Positions 17,658 to 26,200 of a stretch of 64,000 nucleotides of DNA are shown here, in pieces (position 1 is the first letter of the stretch; each line of letters starts with the position of its first letter). The position numbers and the translations under genes were made by a program. The notes beneath the pieces are model-generated. The model saw only the letters and a program-made list of their open reading frames with translations, was not told the origin of the DNA and searched no databases. The DNA is from CAMDPA01 sp965223035 (lineage in GTDB: Bacteria > Pseudomonadota > Alphaproteobacteria > Rhizobiales > Hyphomicrobiaceae): NCBI GenBank assembly GCA_965223035.1, contig OZ244980.1:2604001-2668000 (forward strand). The letters run 5' to 3'.

Positions 17658-18223
17658 CGGATGTCGACAAAGTTGAAGTGCGGGATCGAGCCGGAGCATT
17701 GCTGGCGCCGCTCGACCTGGTTCGAATAGAATCGATTCCAAGCTACAATTACGAAGAGTATATTGGGCTGGAACCACCGGAAGGAGATATACCCGATTAT
17801 ATTAAGGGCTTTGAGGGCAGCTATGGCCTAGTGTGGTATTTTCGCAATAAGCGATATATGGATGACGATCCAAACCAATCGGGATGGTGGAGACGGCACC
17901 AGGGCGTACCGATTGATGTTTACGTGCTTACCGCGCGTGTAGCTCCAGCCGATTGGATCGGCAAGCCCTGCATTGCCCATTTGGCATTCTGGATACCGCA
18001 TCGAGACCTTGTCAAATTGCCGTTTAATGCGTTTGTCATGAGCGTTTTGGCGAGGGACCCTGGGACAATCGAGGATTTCACGACGTGCCCAACCGACCAA
18101 CCTTACCTCGTCGCCGGCATGGAAAAATTTGATTTGTTCCAACGCATTCTGACGGCGCCGTACGATGTACTGTGCAAGATGCACGACGCCGCGGAGCAAT
18201 GTTGGACGGATGCTGACCGGTAG
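17654..18223 (+). CDS. Tandem paralogue 1, candidate immunity protein
   Basis: A 189-residue soluble protein with no signal or membrane segment, acidic and rich in Trp/Tyr: LDLVRIESIPSYNYEEYIGL, GSYGLVWYFRNKRY, SGWWRRHQGVPIDVYVLTAR, LAFWIPHRDLVKLPFNAFVM and FQRILTAPYDVLCKMHDAAE. No family was recognised. Its start codon overlaps the stop of the toxin-tip frame. Four tandem copies with variation concentrated in surface-like segments (residues 65-75, 100-125 and 135-155) fit an immunity protein tracking varying toxins. This function is inferred. Confidence 0.75.
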   Translation: MTDVDKVEVRDRAGALLAPLDLVRIESIPSYNYEEYIGLEPPEGDIPDYIKGFEGSYGLVWYFRNKRYMDDDPNQSGWWRRHQGVPIDVYVLTARVAPADWIGKPCIAHLAFWIPHRDLVKLPFNAFVMSVLARDPGTIEDFTTCPTDQPYLVAGMEKFDLFQRILTAPYDVLCKMHDAAEQCWTDADR

Positions 18224-18228
18224 GTCAA

Positions 18229-18279
18229 TGCGCATCAATTGGCGACTATAAATACCAAGGTGGGAACGAGCTACCATGA
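18229..18279 (+). other. Toxin-tail relic before paralogue 2
   Basis: 17 codons reading C-A-S-I-G-D-Y-K-Y-Q-G-G-N-E-L-P-stop, matching C-N-S...I-G-T-Y-N-Y-Q-G-R-N-E-L-P-stop before paralogue 1. The stop overlaps the ATG of paralogue 2 (ATGA). Confidence 0.6.
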
Positions 18280-18845
18280 CAGACGTCGATAAAATGGACG
18301 TGCGGGATCGAGCCGGAGCATTGCTGGCGCCGCTCGACCTGGTTCGAATCGAATCGATTCCAAGCTACAATTACGAAGAGTATATTGGGCTGGAACCACC
18401 CGAAGGAAATATACCCGATTATATTAAGGGCTTTGAGGGCAGCTATGGCCTGGTGTGGTATTTTTGCAATGAGCGATATTTCGATGGCAATCCGAACAAA
18501 TCGGGATGGTGGAGACGGCACCAGGGCGTACCGATTGATGTTTACGTGCTTACCGCGCGTGTAGCCCAACCCGATTGGGTCGGCAAGCCCTGCATTGCCC
18601 ATTTGGCATTCTGGATACCGCATCGAGACCTTGTCAAATTGCCGTTTAATGCGTTTGTCATGAGCGTTTTGGCGAGGGACCCTGGGACAATCGAGGATTT
18701 CACGACGTGCCCAACCGACCAACCTTACCTCGTCGCCGGCATGGAAAAATTTGATGTGTTCCAACGCATTCTGACCACGCCGTACGATGTGCTGTGCAAG
18801 ATGCACGACGCCGCGGAGCAATGTTGGACGGATGTCGACCGGTAG
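18276..18845 (+). CDS. Tandem paralogue 2, candidate immunity protein
   Basis: 189 residues, differing from paralogue 1 at only about a dozen positions, clustered at residues 63-75 (CNERYFDGNPNK against RNKRYMDDDPNQ) and 98-102 (AQPDWV against APADWI). The middle and C-terminal part (about 105-189) is almost identical to paralogue 1. The start overlaps a toxin-tail relic. The gene is intact, with the same inferred role. Confidence 0.75.
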   Translation: MTDVDKMDVRDRAGALLAPLDLVRIESIPSYNYEEYIGLEPPEGNIPDYIKGFEGSYGLVWYFCNERYFDGNPNKSGWWRRHQGVPIDVYVLTARVAQPDWVGKPCIAHLAFWIPHRDLVKLPFNAFVMSVLARDPGTIEDFTTCPTDQPYLVAGMEKFDVFQRILTTPYDVLCKMHDAAEQCWTDVDR

Positions 18846-18850
18846 GTCAA

Positions 18851-18901
18851 TGCGCATCAATTGGCGACCATAAATACCAAGGCGGAAACGAGCTACCATG
18901 A
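18851..18901 (+). other. Toxin-tail relic before paralogue 3
   Basis: Same 17-codon relic (C-A-S-I-G-D-H-K-Y-Q-G-G-N-E-L-P-stop), overlapping the ATG of paralogue 3. Confidence 0.6.
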
Positions 18902-19458
18902 CAGACGTCGATAAAATGGACGTGCGGGATCGAGCCGGAGCATTGCTGGCGCCGCTCGACCTGGTTCGAATCGAATCGATTCCAAGCTACAATTACGAAG
19001 AGTATATTGGGCTGGAACCACCCGAAGGAAATATACCCGATTATATTAAGGGCTTTGAGGGCAGCTATGGCCTGGTGTGGTATTTTTGCAATGAGCGATA
19101 TTTCGATGGCAATCCGAACAAATCGGGATGGTGGAGACGGCACCAGGGCGTACCGATTGATGTTTACGTGCTTACCGCGCGTGTAGCTCCAGCCGAATGG
19201 GCCGGCAAGCCCTGCATTGCATATCTGGGATTTTGGATCCCCCACTGTGACTTGGTCAAATTGCCGTTTAACGCCTTCATCATGAGCGTTTTGGCAAGGT
19301 TTCCCGGCAACATCCGGCTGCCCCCGACCACCCAACCCTATCCGGTGGCCGGCATGGAAAAATTTGATGTGTTCCAACGCATTCTGACCACGCCGTATGA
19401 TGTGCTGTGCAAGATGCACGACGCCGCGGAGCAATGTTGGACGGATGCTAACCGGTAG
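18898..19458 (+). CDS. Tandem paralogue 3 (mosaic), candidate immunity protein
   Basis: 186 residues. The first 97 are identical to paralogue 2. From residue about 98 it diverges (APAEWAGKPCIAYLGFWIPH CDLV) and then resembles paralogue 4 (FNAFIMSVLAR, TTQPYPVAGME). It has lost three residues where the others have IEDFTTCPTD or IEDRMERPTT (here NIRLPPTT). This is a clear recombinant between neighbours. Confidence 0.75.
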   Translation: MTDVDKMDVRDRAGALLAPLDLVRIESIPSYNYEEYIGLEPPEGNIPDYIKGFEGSYGLVWYFCNERYFDGNPNKSGWWRRHQGVPIDVYVLTARVAPAEWAGKPCIAYLGFWIPHCDLVKLPFNAFIMSVLARFPGNIRLPPTTQPYPVAGMEKFDVFQRILTTPYDVLCKMHDAAEQCWTDANR

Positions 19459-19463
19459 GTCAA

Positions 19464-19514
19464 TGCGCATCAATTGGCGACTATAAATACCAAGGTGGGA
19501 ACGAGCTACCATGA
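19464..19514 (+). other. Toxin-tail relic before paralogue 4
   Basis: The same 17-codon relic (D-Y-K-Y-Q-G-G-N-E-L-P-stop at its end), overlapping the ATG of paralogue 4. Confidence 0.6.
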
Positions 19515-20080
19515 CGGACGTCGACAAAATGGACGTGCAAGATCGGGTTGGAGCATTGCTGGCGCCGCTCGACCTGGTTCGAATAGAATCGATTCCAAGC
19601 TACAATTACGAAGAGTATATTGGGCTGGAACCACCGGAAGGAGATATGCCCGACTTTATAAAGCGTTTCGAGGGCGGCTATGGCCTGGTGTGGTATTTTC
19701 GCGATGAGCGATATTTCAATCGCAATCCGAACAAATCGGGATGGTGGAGACCACGCAAGGGCGGACCGATTGACGTTCACGTGTGCGCTGTTCAGGTGGA
19801 TCCATCTCAATTGATCGGCAAGCCTTGCATTGCCCGTTCGGAATTCTGGATCCCCCAATGTGACTTGGTCAAATTGCCGTTTAACGCCTTTATCATGAGC
19901 GTTTTGGCAAGGGATCCTGGGTCAATCGAAGATCGGATGGAGCGCCCGACCACCCAACCCTATCCGGTGGCCGGCATGGAAACATTCGACGTGTTCCAAC
20001 GCATTTTTTCGACGCCGTACGATGTGCTGTGCAGGATGCACGCCGCCGCGGAGCAATGTTGGACGAATGCTGACGGGTAG
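19511..20080 (+). CDS. Tandem paralogue 4 (most divergent), candidate immunity protein
   Basis: 189 residues with the common N-terminus, but distinct in the centre (RDERYFNRNPNKSGWWRPRK then GGPIDVHVCAVQVDPSQLIG) and at several C-terminal sites (METFDVFQRIFSTPYDVLCR). It is the last unit of the array. Beyond its stop there is no further NELP relic and no gene until the secretion cluster on the other strand. Confidence 0.75.
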   Translation: MTDVDKMDVQDRVGALLAPLDLVRIESIPSYNYEEYIGLEPPEGDMPDFIKRFEGGYGLVWYFRDERYFNRNPNKSGWWRPRKGGPIDVHVCAVQVDPSQLIGKPCIARSEFWIPQCDLVKLPFNAFIMSVLARDPGSIEDRMERPTTQPYPVAGMETFDVFQRIFSTPYDVLCRMHAAAEQCWTNADG

Positions 20081-20150
20081 GCAAAGCGGAATAACTGGTA
20101 CTCGGTAAAGCGCCGGAATGATTTCAGTCGCGCCCACCACCCGCACCCCC

Positions 20151-21476
20151 CTATTCCTCCTTGAAAGCGCGGGCCAGTTGATCGGTCACCGGCTTGAACA
20201 GGTAGGACAGCGGCGTGCGGCTGTCGGTTTGGATGAAGGCCTCGACCGGCATGCCGGGCAATAGGGTCAGCGCGCCGAGCTGGGCCAAGGACGCCTCCTC
20301 GGCCTTCAAGCGCACCCGGTAATGGCTCAGTCCGGTTTGCGAATCGAGCGTCAAGTCGGCGGCGATGCGGGTGACGATGCCCGGTAGCTCCGGCGTGGTG
20401 CGCTGATTGAACGCGGAAAACCGCAACATCGCGGTTTGTCCCAGCTTGATCTGGTCAATGTCGACCGGTGCCACGCGCACCTCGATGCTCAAGCGATCCT
20501 CGCTCGGCACGATCAGCATCAGCGGCTCGGCGGCATTGATCACGCCGCCCACGGTGTGGATGTTGAGCTCGTGCACGATACCGGAGCGCGGGGCGCGGAT
20601 ATCGATGCGTTTCAGTTGGTCTTGGGCCGCCACCCGGCGCTCCTGCAGTTCGCCGATGCGCGCCTCGACCTCGCGCAATTCCTTCTGCGCCTCGCTGCGC
20701 ACCTTCAGATCGATGGTGGCCGATTGCAACTCAATCTCGGCAATGCGCCCCTTCGCCCGTGCAATTTGCGCGGCAAGCGCGCCGTGCTCGCCGGCGATGC
20801 GCGCTTGCTCGCGCTTGATCGCCAACACGCGCGTCACGGGCGTCAGCTGGCGCTCGAACAGTCCGCTCACGCGGGCCAGCTCCTCGCGCACCAATTGCAA
20901 CTCGTGCGCCTTGGCCTGACGTTGGGCGGCGAGCCCCTTGATCTCCTGACGCAACTGACCGACGACCTCGCGCAATTGCGCTTTTTGCGCGGCGATCATC
21001 TTGCGCTTGGCCGCGAACAGCCGGATTTCGCCTTGCGCGATGCGCCGCCCTTCCGCCGTCGTCCACGCTTGATCGGCGTCAAAGGAGATCGCCTTGGCGC
21101 CCTCGCGCTCCGCCGCCAGGCGCGCCTTGCGCCCGGTCAGTTCCATCAGTTGCGCCACGATGATGGCGAGCGACGCCCGGGTTTGGGTGTCGTCCAGCCG
21201 CACGACGATATCGCCCGCGGTGACGCGGTCGCCATTCTTGACGCGGATGTCGCCGACCACGCCACCATGGGGATGTTGGACTTTTTTCGAGTTGCCATCG
21301 ACGACGATCAACCCGGAGGCGATCACGGCACCGGACAGTTCGGCGGTCGCCGCCCAGCCGCCAACCCCTAACACCAGAACGCCGACGACGAGCAAGCCGC
21401 CGACCATGCGCGCCCGCAAGCCGGCCTTGGTGCGCTCGATGGCGCGCTCGGCCGGATCTTGGGTTGGGACTTGCAT
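20151..21476 (-). CDS. HlyD/PrtE-type membrane fusion protein of a type I secretion system
   Basis: 441 residues from the ATG at 21476, chosen because MQVPTQDPAERAIERTKAGL is the usual short cytoplasmic start; the open frame extends further without similarity. One transmembrane helix lies at about 25-45. It is followed by a lipoyl-like half (VQHPHGGVVGDIRVKNGDRV), a long alpha-helical coiled-coil hairpin (about 130-290), the second lipoyl half (IRAPRSGIVHELNIHTVGGV) and a beta-barrel region ending in LPGMPVEAFIQTDSRTPLSY. It links the ABC exporter to an outer-membrane TolC-like channel. It starts 37 bp after the ABC gene stops, in one operon. Confidence 0.92.
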   Translation of the reverse strand: MQVPTQDPAERAIERTKAGLRARMVGGLLVVGVLVLGVGGWAATAELSGAVIASGLIVVDGNSKKVQHPHGGVVGDIRVKNGDRVTAGDIVVRLDDTQTRASLAIIVAQLMELTGRKARLAAEREGAKAISFDADQAWTTAEGRRIAQGEIRLFAAKRKMIAAQKAQLREVVGQLRQEIKGLAAQRQAKAHELQLVREELARVSGLFERQLTPVTRVLAIKREQARIAGEHGALAAQIARAKGRIAEIELQSATIDLKVRSEAQKELREVEARIGELQERRVAAQDQLKRIDIRAPRSGIVHELNIHTVGGVINAAEPLMLIVPSEDRLSIEVRVAPVDIDQIKLGQTAMLRFSAFNQRTTPELPGIVTRIAADLTLDSQTGLSHYRVRLKAEEASLAQLGALTLLPGMPVEAFIQTDSRTPLSYLFKPVTDQLARAFKEE

Positions 21477-21513
21477 GTCAGGTTCACTCGTCGTTGCGCG
21501 CAGGTCGGACAAA

Positions 21514-23214
21514 CTATGCGCTGCTGGCCGCCGGGTGCTGCAGGACCTTGCCCAGCACCTCATCCTTGCCGCCAAAGGCCACCAGCTGCCCATCGCGAAG
21601 CATGGCAACCTGATCGACGGCGGAAATCGCACTGGGTCGATGCGCGATCACGATGACGATGCCGCCGCGCTCGCGCACGCTTTCAATGGCCGCGGTCAGC
21701 GCCCGTTCTCCGTCCGCATCGAGATTGGAGTTGGGCTCGTCCAACACCACCAGGAACGGATCACGGTAGAGCGCGCGCGCCAGCGCGATCCGTTGTTGCT
21801 GGCCGGCCGACAACACGTGGCCACCGGCGCCTAAACGGGTCTCGTAGCCATCGGGCAACTTCAGTATTTCCGAATGAACACCGGCGGCTTGCGCCGCCCT
21901 GATGATCGCATCGGAGTCCAACGGGTGTTCCAGCCGGGCGATGTTCTCCGCAATGGTCGCGTCGAACAACAACACGGATTGCGGCAGATAGCCGACGTAC
22001 CGACCCAAGTCGTCCTCCGTACGCCGATCCAGCGCGGCGTCGTCGAGACGGATCACGCCACGCAACGGCGACCACACGCCGGTGATTGTGCGCGCCAACG
22101 TCGACTTGCCCGCGGCACTCGGGCCGATGACGCCGAGGCCCTGGCCGGCATCCAAACGAAAGGTGATATTCTTCAAGATCAAACGCTGGGTTCCGGGAAC
22201 CGCGACCGAGACATCCTCCAGCGACAGATGCGATTCCGGCGCCGGCAATTGGATCGGTGACGGTGAAACCGGCAGCGTGCTCAAGATCCGCACCAAACGC
22301 CGGTAGGCTTGGCGGGCGGCCACAAAACCCTTCCAGTTGCCGACCGCGATCTCGATTGGCGCCAAACCGCGCGAGGTGGCGATCGACGCGGCAATGATGG
22401 CGCCGGCGGTGACCTGTCCTTGTAAGGTCAAATAGGCGCCGAGCCCGATCACCGCTGATTGCAGGAACATGCGAAACACGCGGGTGGCACCGCTCATGCC
22501 GCCGGTCAGATCGCTCGCCTTGGATTGCACGCCCAGATAAGCGAGGTTGGCGTTGGCGAAGCGTTGGTCGGCGCGTGGGGCCATGCCCATCGCCCGCACG
22601 ACTTCCGCGTTCTTGGCGTCGGCATCGACCAAAGACAGACGTGTGGCGCCGGCCGCGACCGCCTCAGCGTTGAGCTTGCGCGCCCAGACCTCGGTCATAA
22701 CGGTCAGCGTGACCACGATCAGCACGCCGGCGATGGCCAGGTAGCCCAGCCAAGGATGTAAGAAAAAAACGAAGGCCAGGTACAATGGGATCCAAGGAAA
22801 ATCGAATATGGCCAAAGGACCGGGACCGGCGACAAACGCGCGAATGGTGTCGACGTCGCGCACCGGCTGCACGGCTTGCGTCGACGATGTGCCCATCAGC
22901 GGCAATTGCCGGGCTGCGCGATGGGCCATCGGGCTCAGCTGTTGGTCGAGCCGCGCGCCGACGCGGACCATCATCTGGCCACGCAGCACATCAAGCGTGC
23001 CTTGAAAGAAATAAAGACCGATGATCAGCACGGTCAGCACCACCAACGTCGGCACGCTGTGGCTGGAGAGCACGCGGTCATAGACCTGCAGCATATAAAG
23101 CGAGCCGGTGAGCGCCAACGCGTTGCTCACGCCCGACACGATGGCGACCGTGGTGAGCGCCGCCCGCAGGCCGCCGGTGCTGGTCGCCAACGGTGCGGCG
23201 GGTTGAGCGTTCAC
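21514..23214 (-). CDS. Type I secretion ABC transporter, permease-ATPase fusion (PrtD type)
   Basis: 566 residues. The N-terminal ABC membrane domain has six helices (about 20-300). The nucleotide-binding domain has Walker A GPSAAGKST (364-372), Q-loop YLPQSVLLF, signature LSAGQQQRIALARAL (468-482), Walker B FLVVLDEP and the H-loop IAHRP. There is no C39 peptidase-like N-terminal domain, so this belongs to the PrtD/AprD subgroup, which exports RTX proteins with an uncleaved C-terminal signal. It lies 67 bp downstream of the giant RTX gene and upstream of the adaptor, which identifies the substrate. Confidence 0.94.
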   Translation of the reverse strand: MNAQPAAPLATSTGGLRAALTTVAIVSGVSNALALTGSLYMLQVYDRVLSSHSVPTLVVLTVLIIGLYFFQGTLDVLRGQMMVRVGARLDQQLSPMAHRAARQLPLMGTSSTQAVQPVRDVDTIRAFVAGPGPLAIFDFPWIPLYLAFVFFLHPWLGYLAIAGVLIVVTLTVMTEVWARKLNAEAVAAGATRLSLVDADAKNAEVVRAMGMAPRADQRFANANLAYLGVQSKASDLTGGMSGATRVFRMFLQSAVIGLGAYLTLQGQVTAGAIIAASIATSRGLAPIEIAVGNWKGFVAARQAYRRLVRILSTLPVSPSPIQLPAPESHLSLEDVSVAVPGTQRLILKNITFRLDAGQGLGVIGPSAAGKSTLARTITGVWSPLRGVIRLDDAALDRRTEDDLGRYVGYLPQSVLLFDATIAENIARLEHPLDSDAIIRAAQAAGVHSEILKLPDGYETRLGAGGHVLSAGQQQRIALARALYRDPFLVVLDEPNSNLDADGERALTAAIESVRERGGIVIVIAHRPSAISAVDQVAMLRDGQLVAFGGKDEVLGKVLQHPAASSA

Positions 23215-23281
23215 ACGTCGGCCCCTCCACGGATCCCCGGTCGGGGTCGATTGGGCTCGGCCAGCCGATGCGCGCGCGCCG

Positions 23282-26200
23282 TCATGCCACGAACCTGAAA
23301 TCGTCCGCGGTCAAGTCCGCCATGCGCGTGTTGTTTAATGTGAGCGTATTGTCATCATCCACCGTGATGACGACGCTTGTGCCGACCTCGGCCATCGCCG
23401 CTTGCACCGCGGCGAAATTGGCGAACACTTGGCTGGCGAACTCGATGACGTCGGCGTCCGAGTCGAAATCGGTGATCGTGTCGGCACCGAAATCGGACTT
23501 GAACACGAAAGTGTCCGCGTCAGCACCGCCGGTCAGCGTGTCGTTGCCCGCACCGCCATCGAGCGTGTCATTGCCGGCGGCGCCATCGAGTGAGTCGTTT
23601 CCGGCGCCGCCATCGAGCGTGTCGTTGCCGGCACCGCCATCGAGTGTGTCGTTCGTGAAGAAGCCGGAGATGATGTCGTCGCCATCAGTGGTTTCACTGG
23701 CCAATAGCCGGGCCCGCAGGTCCGCCATAGTAAACGCCAAATCACGCGAGCCATCTCTAAAACTAACAAATCGGACGGTCTCGATGCCATCGGCCTCATC
23801 GTTCACCAAGGCGTTGACGATCCTAATCCGATCATCGACCGTATTACGTCCTGTCCAGTCCACGAGGGTGATGACAAGAGTGTCGCCGCCCTCGCGCGAC
23901 AGCTGCATGAAATAGGGCGAATGTTCGTAAATAACGATTTCATCGGAGTCGCCGGAACCGTTGTCCTCAATGGTGTCCTCGCCATCACCAACGTTGAAAA
24001 CATACCTGTCCGAACCATCGCCACCCTCCAAACGATCGTTGCCTGCACCGCCAAACAGCACGTCATCGCCGTCAAGACCCCGCAAGGTATCATTGCCTGC
24101 GCCACCCATAATCGGTTCGGAGTCCGAGGTGCCCGCAACGACGTCGTCGCCAGCTGTGAACGTACCGCTCAGGGCCCGTGCGCGTAGATCGGCTATTGAC
24201 CACATTGTGTCGGCGACGTCCTCGTCGGCGCTGACGATCCAGATCCGCTCGATTTGATCACGGTCATCACTACCCAGAGCGTTGTTGACCGTGATGCGGT
24301 CAGAACTGCCGGAGAATGTAATCACCAACGTCATGCCGGGACCGCGCGCCACCTGCACTTGATCGGGTGCATAGCCATGGATTGTAATCGAGTCGTCTCC
24401 ACCAGAGGTCGTGCGCGTGCCGCGGTCAGTAATCGTGTCCTGGCCATCGCCGCGATGGAACACATAGGAGTCTGAGCCGTCGCCACCCTCCAGCGTGTCG
24501 TTGCCGGCCCCGCCGGTCAGCGTGTCCCAACCACCGAGTCCGCGCAGGATGTCGTTGCCAGCACCACCGACAAGCGGTTCGCTGCCGCTGGTACCTTCGA
24601 TCACATCGTCGCCGTCGGTGGCCAGCGCCGCGAAAATCAGCCTAGACACATCGGTCATCGTCCACACCGTGTCGTCGACCTCTTCGTCTGCACTGACGAC
24701 GCGAATTCGCTCGATCCGATCCCCATAACTGCCGCCAAACCCGTTGACGACCGTGATCCGGTCGGTGGAGCCGGTGAAGGTGATCACCAGCGAGGTGCCC
24801 GAGCGCGCCACCTGCACTTGATCCGGTGTGTAGCCGTGGATCTCGATAACATCGGTCTCGAACGAGCCATTGTCCTCCACCGTATCCTGGCCGTCGCCCC
24901 GGTTGAACACATAGGTATCGGAGCCGCGACCACCTTCCAATGTGTCGTTGCCCGTTCCACCGGTCAGCGTGTCGGCCCCATAGAGCCCGCGCAATGTATC
25001 GTTGCCAGCACCACCGACAAGCGGTTCGCCGCCGCTGGTACCTTCAATCACATCGTCGCCGTCGGTGGCCAACGCAGCGAAAATCAGCCTAGACACATCG
25101 GCCATGGTCCAAATCGTATCGTCGACCCCTTCGTCTGCACTAACGATGCGGATTTGCTCAATCCGATCCGCATAACCGCCGCCCAACCCGTTGACAATCG
25201 TGATGCGGTCGGTGGATCCGGTGAAGGTGATTACCAGCGTGTTGCCCAAGTGTGCCACCTGCACTTGATCTGGGGTGTAGCCGTGGATCTCGATCACGTC
25301 GGTATCCTGGCCGCCACTGTCTTCAATGGTGTCCTGACCGTCGCCGCGGCGGAACACATAGGTATCGGAGCCGTAACCACCTTCCAATGTGTCGTTGCCA
25401 ACCCCGCCGGTCAGCGTGTCCGCGCCACTGTGCCCACGCAACGTGTCGTTACCGCCGCCGCCGACGAGCAGTTCGCTGCCGCTGGTACCTTCGATCCTAT
25501 CGTCGCCGGCGGTGGCCAGCGCCGCAAATATCAGCCCACGCACGTCGGCCATGGCCCATACCGTGTCATCGACATCGTCGTTGGCGCTGACGATGCGGAT
25601 TTGCTCGATGAGGCCGTCGCTACTGTATTTAGACAGTGTGTTGGCGACCGTGATCTGGTCGGTGGAGCCGGTGAAGGTGATCACCAGCGAGGTGCCCGAG
25701 CGCGCAAACTGCACCTGATCGGGCATATAACCGCGGATCTCGATAACATCTGACGCGCCGCCATCGTCTCTAATCCGGTCCTGGCCATCGCCGCGACGGA
25801 ACACGTAGGTATCCGAGCCATCGCCGCCATAAAGATCGTCATTGCCGGCGCCGCCAGTCAGCGTGTCCTCACCTTCGAGGCCGCGTAACGTGTCGTTCCC
25901 CGCCCCACCCGTGAGCGGATCGCTGGCGTTGGTGCCACTGATGTAGTCGTAGCCGTCGGTGGCCAGCGCCGCGAAAATTCGCGCGCGCAGCTGCGCCATC
26001 GTCCACACCGTGTCGTCGGCACCGTTGGTGCCCTTAATCCGGATCTGCTCGATGCCGTCGGCACGGTCCGCGCCCAGCGCGTTGACGACCCTGATCTGGT
26101 CGGTCGTGCCAGCAAACGTGATCACCAACGTGGCGCCGTCCCTGCGCACCACCTGGACCTGATCCGGCGTGTAGCCATGGATCTCGAGGACATCTAAGTC

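Larger units (their letters stand above)
17640..20090 (+). repeat. Four tandem 613-622 bp repeat units (tail relic plus immunity gene)
   Basis: Units start at 17654, 18276, 18898 and 19511. Spacing is 622, 622 and 613 bp. Coding and spacer DNA are both conserved, including the GTAGGTCAATGCGCATCAAT spacer after units 1-3. Blocks of similarity switch between units: units 2 and 3 agree in the first 125 codons, units 1 and 2 in the middle, and units 3 and 4 in the 3' part. This indicates recombination or gene conversion. Confidence 0.9.

Noticed and set aside
20151..21632. Longer start (21632) for the HlyD-type adaptor
   Set aside because: The additional 52 codons overlap the ABC gene, are Arg/Cys/Trp-rich and unlike any adaptor; ATG 21476 gives the family-typical N-terminus.
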